DNA of 15,500 nucleotides from Desulfobacterales bacterium (GTDB lineage: Bacteria > Desulfobacterota > Desulfobacteria > Desulfobacterales > 4be13): NCBI GenBank assembly GCA_029940115.1, contig JAOZRQ010000108.1:1-15500 (forward strand), in the 5' to 3' direction. Within the stretch, counting starts at the first letter, position 1; the number at the start of each line of letters is the position of its first letter. The notes below the pieces were generated by a model. That model was given only the letters and a program-made list of their open reading frames with translations. It had not been told where the DNA came from and did not search any database. The position numbers were made by a program, and so were the translations under genes. Positions 5,647 to 11,595 of the stretch are shown here, in pieces.

Positions 5647-6957
5647 ATGGACTATCTGTCAGCAGATAAAATCCTCATCGTTGACTTGGCCGCGTCGGAA
5701 ACCACCGAAGATGAACTGGACGAAGATCTCGTCTCAGAAAAGATAGGCGGCGCTGGTATGACAAAGCACCTTTACGAGCAGCATGAAGATGAGGACCCGA
5801 TTGTGATCGGAACCGGGCTGCTCACCGGCACCCTTTATCCGGCCACCGCAGCCGGCGTGATCACAGCCAAAAGCCCGGTGTCCGGGACCCTCTGCCACTG
5901 CCCCATCACCCTGAAGCTCGGGGTGGAGATAAAGTACTCCGGGTTTGACTACATCGTGCTCAAGGGCGTTTCGGACAAGCCGATCTATCTCTGGGTCCAT
6001 GACGGGGTGGCCGATATTCAGGATGCGGCCGACGTCTGGGGCAAAGATGTCTGGGAGACCACAGACGCATGGCGCAAGATCGTGGGGGACGATCTGCTCC
6101 AGACTCTGGTGATCGGAAAGTCCGGAGAATCTGGGTCCGACTACGCCCAAGTCTGTTTCAATCACTGGTCCAGCGGGGACAGATGGGGATTCGGCAAGGC
6201 GTTTGGCGGGAAAAATATCAAAGGGGCCGCATTCCGGGGAATGGGGCTTCTGGAGGCAGCCAAGCCGGAGGAGTTTGTGGAGCGGTCTCTGGAGATCCTC
6301 AAGGCAATCAAACCGAACGATTTCATGGGAAAGAGAGGTGTCGGGGATATCTGCGCCGCTCTGGGCCATGAAGATGTGACAGACTGGCTGGCCCCCATTG
6401 TGCATCGGCACAGCGCATGCTACAACACGCCGTATCCGACAAACACCTTTGCCTATCTGGACGATGACCCGAAACTCGTCACCGAGACGAAGGTGAAGGA
6501 GCCCGGAATCCTGATCACGGATATCTTTGGCCTGATCGGATTCAAGAATCTCGGCTTGTCCGCGGCGGATTCATGCCGGGCATTGAAAGCCTGCGCCAAA
6601 TACGGCATTGATCCTACGGCAGTGGCAGAACTGAGCCCCGGGAAAAGCCTCGAGGATGTTGAAAATGCCTTTGCCAGACTGAGCGGATCCCCCCCCATTG
6701 CAGGAAAGGGCGTATTCAGCCCTTGGTGTCCCACCAAACCCCTATTCGGAGACTTCGGCCTGTCCGGCGGAGATGAGACCGCGAACTGGTGGGAAAGGCA
6801 TCAGGCCCTCGCCTCCATCTTCGGAATCCACCCGATCTTTGCGGTGATGTGTCCCCAACTGACTGAGGAGAACATGCTGGAACTGGCCAACATCGGCACC
6901 GATCTGGAGTTGGACAAAGACACGCTGGATGAGGTGATTGACGGTCTTTGTGGATAG
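5647..6957 (+). CDS. Compact AOR-family (aldehyde ferredoxin oxidoreductase-like) protein with a depleted cluster site
   Basis: The 436-residue product aligns by eye with the AOR N-terminal domain: ILIVDL (10-14), KIGGAGM, GTGLLTGT, then KYSGFDYIVLKGVSDKPIYL and a VWGKDVWETTDA segment. A short C-terminal part resembles the end of AOR (FAVMCPQLTEENMLELANIGTD). Authentic AORs have about 600 residues. Here the middle portion, which normally carries a catalytic acid/His region, appears missing. The usual cluster motif CxxCxxxC is reduced to a single Cys in SAC258YNTPYPT, and C402 may match the fourth ligand. The glycine-rich cofactor loops are also altered (CHCPITLKLG; GDRWGFGKAFGGKN). It may bind pterin without an Fe-S cluster, or act as a scaffold. 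A strong GGGAGGA lies 7 nt before ATG 5647, and it is tightly coupled to the ferredoxin gene. The reading frame is clean, so it is not an evident pseudogene. Confidence 0.8.
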   Translation: MDYLSADKILIVDLAASETTEDELDEDLVSEKIGGAGMTKHLYEQHEDEDPIVIGTGLLTGTLYPATAAGVITAKSPVSGTLCHCPITLKLGVEIKYSGFDYIVLKGVSDKPIYLWVHDGVADIQDAADVWGKDVWETTDAWRKIVGDDLLQTLVIGKSGESGSDYAQVCFNHWSSGDRWGFGKAFGGKNIKGAAFRGMGLLEAAKPEEFVERSLEILKAIKPNDFMGKRGVGDICAALGHEDVTDWLAPIVHRHSACYNTPYPTNTFAYLDDDPKLVTETKVKEPGILITDIFGLIGFKNLGLSAADSCRALKACAKYGIDPTAVAELSPGKSLEDVENAFARLSGSPPIAGKGVFSPWCPTKPLFGDFGLSGGDETANWWERHQALASIFGIHPIFAVMCPQLTEENMLELANIGTDLELDKDTLDEVIDGLCG

Positions 6958-6959
6958 AG

Positions 6960-6992
6960 AGAAACCAAGTTTTTTGAAAAACCTCAGTTTCT
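6960..6992. terminator. Imperfect hairpin after the AOR-like gene
   Basis: AGAAAC (6960-6965) pairs with GTTTCT (6987-6992), and GTTTTT (6969-6974) pairs with AAAAAC (6977-6982) inside, with a small internal loop. It begins 3 bp after the AOR-like stop codon. It resembles a degenerate version of the GAAACC...GGTTTC palindrome seen perfectly at 14439-14502. A terminator of the 358-6957 transcript is the simplest reading. Confidence 0.5.
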
Positions 6993-7089
6993 TATAAACC
7001 ATCCCTGTAGTTGGCGATTGTGACTACAAGGATGGTTTATAAGGATGGAGCGGATGAGTGCCTTTTCTTATAAGCCATCCCTGTAGTTG
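6988..7089. repeat. Three-copy 20-bp module in direct and inverted orientation
   Basis: TTATAAACCATCCCTGTAGT at 6992-7011 is followed by its reverse complement (one mismatch) at 7023-7042 and by a third, direct copy at 7068-7087. The two direct copies match over 26 bp (6988-7013 and 7064-7089) with one difference, 76 bp apart. The inverted middle copy can pair with either flank: an 11-nt loop with the first or a 25-nt loop with the third. The last copy ends 19 bp before the AAA ATPase start codon. Confidence 0.9.
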
Positions 7090-7108
7090 TTATTAAGGAG
7101 ACCAGACA

Positions 7109-8236
7109 ATGCAACTCAAGATAAAAAATTTCGGCCCGATAAGATCGTTCGACCTTGATCTGAGCAAAAAGTTCACGATCATCTTCGGGAAGAACAACAT
7201 CGGAAAGTCCTATGCGATTTCTCTGGCCTATCTGATTTTGAAGAACCTGCTGAGATTCGGATATGAGACGAATGATGCCAATCTCGCGGAATTCGGGGAG
7301 AGCCTCCGGGAATCTTTTTATGCGACGTATGAGGAGCTTGGGAACATGACGAACAGGTTTTCCAAAAAGGGCATGAGTCTTCTCTTATGCACAGATGAGC
7401 TTGAATTGGCCATGGAATTGAATGGAAAAAACCTTTCGTTTCACAATATGAGCCTATTAAAGGATAAGGTAGCGGGAAGTCTGGATATCAGTCACATTCA
7501 TTACCTGCCTGCCTCACGTTCAGGCCTGTATCAGGCGTTAAGCGCATTCTCCCAGATTTTTGCGGAACTCTCAAAAAGCAGGGGCTTTCTGAAAAAGAAG
7601 GTTGACATACCGAGCATCCCGGAACCCGTCAGTGACTATTTCCTGGGACTCTCCACCATCAGAAGACGGGAGACAAGGAACAACAATCAGATATTGCGGG
7701 TTGTCAGAGAGATGGAGAAAGACATATTGAAAGGTGAGGTCATGTTCAATGAGGAGACGAAGAGGATGTTTTACAAACCGTGCCACACGGATCTGAGCCT
7801 CGACATGTCTCTGACGTCATCAATGGTGTCGGAACTCTCCCCTCTGGTCTCCTATCTGAAATATGTTGTCGCGTTTGCGGATGAGACATCCCTCATTTTT
7901 GTTGAGGAGCCTGAGGCCCACCTGCATCCCGAGGGCCAGGTCCGGCTGATGGAGATATTTGCGGAGCTGGTCAGGTCAAATGTCAGGATGGTCATGACCT
8001 CTCATAGCAGCCATATGTTCAACAAAATGAACAATCTGATACTCGACAAAAAAATTGATCCAAACACGACAGGCACGGTCGTTTTCAGGGAGACGGACGT
8101 GGGGAGTGTCGGAACCTATGTCTCCATGGATGAACTCGGGGCCGATGATGAAAATTTTCTTGATGTCGCAGAGAAGCTTTTTGACGAGAAACTTGAACTG
8201 GTGGAAAAACTGAACAAAGGGGTGTCAGATGCTTGA
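7109..8236 (+). CDS. AAA/ABC-type ATPase of the SMC/OLD-like class (AAA_15/AAA_21-like)
   Basis: The product has 375 residues. The opening MQLKIKNFGPIRSF is the usual first strand of this class. Walker A is G27-KNNIGK33-S34, YLPASRSGL (132-140) matches a conserved mid-protein motif of these ATPases, an LTSSMVSELSPL signature-like helix is at 235-246, Walker B is LIFVEEPE (262-269), and the switch histidine is in TSHSSHMF (H299). Such stand-alone ATPases often pair with an overlapping second gene in defence or nucleic-acid systems. Here the partner is only a 25-codon remnant overlapping the stop by 8 bp. ATG 7109 has AAGGAG at 7095-7100. The gene looks more A/T-rich than its neighbours and is bounded by repeats, which suggests a transferred cassette. 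Its cellular role is unknown. Confidence 0.87.
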   Translation: MQLKIKNFGPIRSFDLDLSKKFTIIFGKNNIGKSYAISLAYLILKNLLRFGYETNDANLAEFGESLRESFYATYEELGNMTNRFSKKGMSLLLCTDELELAMELNGKNLSFHNMSLLKDKVAGSLDISHIHYLPASRSGLYQALSAFSQIFAELSKSRGFLKKKVDIPSIPEPVSDYFLGLSTIRRRETRNNNQILRVVREMEKDILKGEVMFNEETKRMFYKPCHTDLSLDMSLTSSMVSELSPLVSYLKYVVAFADETSLIFVEEPEAHLHPEGQVRLMEIFAELVRSNVRMVMTSHSSHMFNKMNNLILDKKIDPNTTGTVVFRETDVGSVGTYVSMDELGADDENFLDVAEKLFDEKLELVEKLNKGVSDA

Positions 8237-8306
8237 CGCCATATTGCAGGACACGGAACTGTTCGCCTTGTGCAGATGTGACACGAAGCTTCAGCCCCGG
8301 AATTGA
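8229..8306 (+). pseudogene. Remnant of an overlapping ATPase partner gene
   Basis: ATG 8229 overlaps the ATPase stop by 8 bp in the manner of translationally coupled two-gene systems. It encodes only 25 residues (MLDAILQDTELFALCRCDTK and five more) before TGA 8304-8306. The stop lies inside the palindrome at 8295-8314, so the gene appears to have been cut off by that repeat or by a deletion ending there. It could equally be a chance short frame; no domain is recognisable in so few residues. Confidence 0.35.
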
Positions 8307-8314
8307 TTCCGGGG
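8295..8314. repeat. 20-bp palindrome at a gene junction
   Basis: CCCCGGAATTGATTCCGGGG has 9-bp perfect arms around TG. It contains the stop of the short frame at 8229-8306 and precedes the BPL_N gene by 18 bp. Its CCGGAAT core resembles the arm of the REP-like element at 13105-13177. Confidence 0.75.
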
Positions 8315-8332
8315 CAAGGGAATCATAGCCGT

Positions 8333-9598
8333 ATGAATTTATATCAACACTATACAGCCATCAACGCCAGACTGGCTCGCGGGGAAACCTTGCACTTCGA
8401 CGCCGAAAAGACCCGGAAGCTTTGCTATCCCCGGATAGGCGTGTACGCGGGGACCGGCACATCCCATTCATGGCTCTGGTTTGCAGAACTTTTTGAGCGT
8501 ATCGGCTTCCACGACATAGCCTTTCTGAATGAGAGGGCCATTCAGGAGGGGCTGAACGGGTCGGATGTTCTGGCGGTATCTGGCGGAGACACCTTTGCCG
8601 TGGCGGAGGCGTTGGGGGCGAAAGGGTCGGAGCAGATCAGAACCTTTGTGGAGAAGGGCGGCCTCTACATCGGCGCGTGTGCCGGCGCGTATCTGCCGAT
8701 GAATTCCTCGAAAGAACATCTGAACCTGTTCAATTTCGCGGATGTGAAGATCACGAACCTGAGCAAAACCCTCCCCAAGGCGGAGCGGATGGCCCATAAA
8801 TGCTACACCGCTTATGGGTGCGATTTCATCTTTCATCCGGTTCGTGAGGAGGTGAGGCTCCGAACCACTGGAATTCAGCCTTTTACGGCCCATTCCTCCC
8901 TACTCGCTCCCATGTACGGCGGGCCGAGCATGGCGATACCCGAAAACGCCGAGGTTTTGGCCTGTTACGACGGATTCACCGAGAAGACCGCCTTTCTCGT
9001 AAGCCACGCACTTGCACAGGAGACCCTGCTCGGCAAGGCCGCAGTGGTCCGGGTGAAGAGGGGGAACGGCTGCTTTTATCTGTTTGGCCCTCATTTTGAA
9101 CATCCCCGATTCCCGGAAGCGAACAAGCTGATGGCCGACGCGATCTACTGGGACATTCGGGACCGCCGTGAGACACAACCCGCATCCGCCCAAGATGAAG
9201 ATACACTCCGAGGCCCCGATGCAAAAAAGCTGATCAGAGACATCAAGCGGGAACTGAGCAATTCTCGGATCGTGGCCACAGGACTCGAAATCATGCCGAT
9301 TCACTGGCTCATCGGCGCAAAAATCTATGAGCCTGAAAAGATACGGGTTTTTCTCGAAGCCGCATGGAGCCGGCTGATCCGCCTTGAAAAACGGGACCAG
9401 ATAAATATCCGCCCCGGCGTTGCGGCGCATCTCGTTGAATACGCAAAGGAGATCACCGTTGCCCTTCGTGAGATAAAAAATCTGACAGACCGGGAACACG
9501 ACACCGTCAAATCAGCAACAGAGATTTTCAATCTGCTTAATCAGTTTTCAACAACATTTTTAGAAATGTATTTTGGATGCTTGATGCTTGATGCTTGA
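8333..9598 (+). CDS. BPL_N (biotin-protein-ligase N-terminal-like) glutamine-amidotransferase-fold protein
   Basis: The product has 421 residues. Its first 280 or so form a class I amidotransferase-like fold of the BPL_N family: GVYAGTGTSHSW near 36-47, SGGD at 83-86, the nucleophile elbow IGAC116AGAY, and GPH254FE256H, giving a plausible Cys-His-Glu triad. There is no synthetase domain. Instead a C-terminal helical region of about 140 residues (from 285) shows no motif I know. BPL_N proteins of this kind are mostly uncharacterised, so hydrolase, amidotransferase or binding roles are all possible. ATG 8333 is chosen over TTG 8303, which lies in the palindrome; AAGGGA at 8316-8321 is a weakly placed ribosome site. 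The last six residues (CLMLDA) and the stop are encoded by the ATGCTTG array, so the native C-terminus may have been altered. Confidence 0.8.
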   Translation: MNLYQHYTAINARLARGETLHFDAEKTRKLCYPRIGVYAGTGTSHSWLWFAELFERIGFHDIAFLNERAIQEGLNGSDVLAVSGGDTFAVAEALGAKGSEQIRTFVEKGGLYIGACAGAYLPMNSSKEHLNLFNFADVKITNLSKTLPKAERMAHKCYTAYGCDFIFHPVREEVRLRTTGIQPFTAHSSLLAPMYGGPSMAIPENAEVLACYDGFTEKTAFLVSHALAQETLLGKAAVVRVKRGNGCFYLFGPHFEHPRFPEANKLMADAIYWDIRDRRETQPASAQDEDTLRGPDAKKLIRDIKRELSNSRIVATGLEIMPIHWLIGAKIYEPEKIRVFLEAAWSRLIRLEKRDQINIRPGVAAHLVEYAKEITVALREIKNLTDREHDTVKSATEIFNLLNQFSTTFLEMYFGCLMLDA

Positions 9599-9632
9599 TG
9601 CTTGATGCTTGATGCTTGATGCTTGATGCTTG
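9577..9632. repeat. ATGCTTG heptamer array, 8 perfect units
   Basis: Eight identical 7-bp units occupy 9577-9632. The first three supply the C-terminus and TGA stop (9596-9598) of the BPL_N gene; the remainder lies in the gap before the cytochrome operon. Perfect identity suggests recent expansion or ongoing slippage. Confidence 0.98.
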
Positions 9633-9694
9633 CAAATTGGAATGTGACAGCCTAATTTCAATTTTCAACTTTCAATTTACATGGAGGGATGATA

Positions 9695-10537
9695 TTGAAT
9701 ACCAGAACATGTTGCAAGAGAGGGTTGCTTTTCATTGTTTTGCTGGTGATGGGGGCCGGGAGCGTGTGCGCGAGGATCATGCCGGATCAATCCACTTGGT
9801 TTGTGGATATGAAACGCTTCTCCCAGGCGGCCCATACGGGCTTAAGCTGTGAGGCATGTCACGGCACAATGAAGGAAGATGGAAGATTGCACCCGGATCC
9901 CGAGAGACCTGACTTCTTGCAGTCAGCGGCAAAGAGGGTTTACGACTACGCTCGGTGCAAAAAATGCCATGCCAAGGCTTACGAGCGATACCTTGCCGGG
10001 GAGCATGCAACGGCCATGGAGAAGACACCGCAGGATGCGATAAAGACCTATGCGCCCACATGCGGGGACTGCCATTCCTCTCACTATGACCCGGCTCACC
10101 TTTCCCGGGTGGAGATCGGGAAGCGAATGACTGAGGTATGCGGCGTATGCCATGTTGCTCAGAAGGAGAGTTATCTTGAGAACTATCATGGGAAGGCTGC
10201 CGTGAATTTGGGGTATGACAAGGCCGCCTACTGCACCGACTGTCACGGCGCACACACCTGCAAGTCTCTGAAGAATGACAAAACAGTTGCGCTGAACGTG
10301 TGCCATCGCTGCCACCCCAAGGCGAGTGAGGATTTCACTGAATTTGTGATCCATTACGATGAAAAGGGGATCGCGGAAAAGGATGACGAGAAGAATCGCT
10401 ATGTTTCCAGAATTCACTTGGTCAGCGCGCTTTCTCTCATCTTTGTCATTCTCATGCTCTGCGCTTTTTATAGTCACACCTTCCTTCTGATGCTGAGGAA
10501 GATCCACGAAAAACTGAGGAGGCATGATGGAGAGTAA
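9695..10537 (+). CDS. Membrane-anchored hexaheme cytochrome c
   Basis: The product has 280 residues. An N-terminal hydrophobic stretch (11-25, ending VCA) looks like a signal peptide or lipobox-like leader. Six CxxCH heme sites follow: CEACH 52-56, CKKCH 88-92, CGDCH 123-127, CGVCH 149-153, CTDCH 180-184 and CHRCH 203-207. Extra histidines such as H130, H165 and H187 could be distal ligands. One membrane helix (about 242-262) and a basic tail anchor it, putting the hemes in the periplasm. I chose TTG 9695: GGAGGG (9683-9688) sits 6 nt upstream of it, whereas ATG 9689 directly abuts that motif. It overlaps the cytochrome b gene by 14 bp, so the two are probably translated together and form one electron-transfer complex. 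The donor and acceptor are unknown. Confidence 0.88.
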   Translation: MNTRTCCKRGLLFIVLLVMGAGSVCARIMPDQSTWFVDMKRFSQAAHTGLSCEACHGTMKEDGRLHPDPERPDFLQSAAKRVYDYARCKKCHAKAYERYLAGEHATAMEKTPQDAIKTYAPTCGDCHSSHYDPAHLSRVEIGKRMTEVCGVCHVAQKESYLENYHGKAAVNLGYDKAAYCTDCHGAHTCKSLKNDKTVALNVCHRCHPKASEDFTEFVIHYDEKGIAEKDDEKNRYVSRIHLVSALSLIFVILMLCAFYSHTFLLMLRKIHEKLRRHDGE

Positions 10538-11228
10538 CAGATATGAAAACCAGATATGTGTCCGCTTTTGTGTGCTCCATCGGCTGTTGCACATTGGGGT
10601 CATGATCACGTTTACGCTTCTGGCCGTCACCGGTTTCGCGCTCAAATTCAGTACCGAGACATGGGCTCAGGGGCTTATCTCATTCATGGGCGGTGTGCCC
10701 GGGGCGGGTTGGCTACATCGGGTGTCCGCTGCGATGTTCTACCTGATCGTCATGGCCCACCTTGTCTGGCTCGGGTATTACAAGCTCGTCTTGAAGGGGC
10801 ATCTGACAGGCCCGCACTCCCTGTTCCCACAGATCAAGGATTTCCAGGATCTCTGCCAGAACTTCCGATATATCTTCGGAAAGGGCGAGCCACCCCTGTT
10901 CAACCGTTTCAGCTATCTGGAGAAGGTTGACTACTGGGCCGTTCTCCTAGGGATGCAGAGCATGGGGATCACCGGATTGCTGATGGGCTATCCCGAATTT
11001 TTCTCAACCCTTTTCCCGGGATACGTCATCAATATCGCCAATGACCTCCACTTCCATGAAGCCGTGCTCGCGGTGGGATATATCGCGGTGGTTCATATGT
11101 CTGCAACCCATCTAATTCCCGAAGTCTTTCCGCTGGAGAAATCCATCTTCACCGGAAAGACCACAAAGGCGAAAATAATGAAGGATCATCCCGGAGAATG
11201 GAACAGCCTTTACGCGGATGAGAAATAG
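10524..11228 (+). CDS. Four-helix membrane cytochrome b (FdnI/HyaC/b561-like)
   Basis: The product has 234 residues with four membrane helices at roughly 23-41, 66-85, 137-155 and 178-195. Histidines fall where di-heme b-type subunits of formate dehydrogenases and hydrogenases keep heme ligands: H19/H23 at helix 1, H65 and H79 around helix 2, and H176/H178 and H191 around helix 4. The role expected from the family is to move electrons between periplasmic c-hemes and the quinone pool. Two start codons in tandem (ATG 10524 and ATG 10527) lie within the end of the hexaheme gene; GAGGAGG 10516-10522 is 1 nt from the first and 4 nt from the second, so 10527 is also plausible. A large palindromic element follows the stop and separates it from the third gene of the module. 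Confidence 0.88.
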   Translation: MMESNRYENQICVRFCVLHRLLHIGVMITFTLLAVTGFALKFSTETWAQGLISFMGGVPGAGWLHRVSAAMFYLIVMAHLVWLGYYKLVLKGHLTGPHSLFPQIKDFQDLCQNFRYIFGKGEPPLFNRFSYLEKVDYWAVLLGMQSMGITGLLMGYPEFFSTLFPGYVINIANDLHFHEAVLAVGYIAVVHMSATHLIPEVFPLEKSIFTGKTTKAKIMKDHPGEWNSLYADEK

Positions 11229-11233
11229 TTGCA

Positions 11234-11557
11234 ACTTGTAGGGTGGGATTCTATAGCCTTCAACAAAAAGATTGGCCGGAGTGCCAAACTTGCAGTTTGG
11301 CGGAGGCCCCGGTTTCCGGGCATGCCAGACTGCAAGTGTGGCATTCCGGAGCGACAAACATTTTGTTGAAAGCTCTACCAACTTCAAGTTGGTGGAACCC
11401 CATACACATCAGGCCAAGGACTTTTCCGGTTTCCAAACCCGTGCCCGGAGCGGCTTTGCAGTTTCCGGCTGTCACTGCCCGCCGTTCCGGAATGCCTGTA
11501 AAAACAGGGCTTCACGGTCTTGGCTTGATGCGTATGGGGTAGAACCCCCCTACAAGT
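11234..11557. mobile_element. Non-coding palindromic element with terminal inverted repeats (MITE-like)
   Basis: The whole gap between the cytochrome b and heptaheme genes is an ordered set of inverted repeats. The ends are ACTTGTAGGG...TTCTA (11234-11253) and its imperfect complement TAGAACCCCCCTACAAGT (11540-11557). Inside are hairpin A and hairpin B. Hairpin A pairs 11255-11268 with 11361-11374, nested around 11276-11301 with 11324-11349 (3 mismatches in 26). Hairpin B pairs 11396-11421 with 11517-11540. Smaller perfect palindromes occur at 11377-11393 (ACCAACTTCAAGTTGGT) and 11495-11508 (CCTGT/ACAGG). No transposase is encoded and no target duplication is obvious. The heptaheme reading frame is open upstream through it, but that translation is artificial. 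Confidence 0.75.
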
Positions 11558-11595
11558 GTAAGAGCTTACAGCTGATACCGAGGAAAACAGATTCC

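Noticed and set aside
6975..6998. TTGAAA/TATAAA promoter pair before the AAA ATPase
   Set aside because: The spacing is about 13 bp, too short for a normal promoter, and both words lie in hairpin arms.
11272..11595. Extended N-terminus of the heptaheme cytochrome, including CHCPP-like residues
   Set aside because: This is translation through the palindromic element; the signal anchor begins at ATG 11596.
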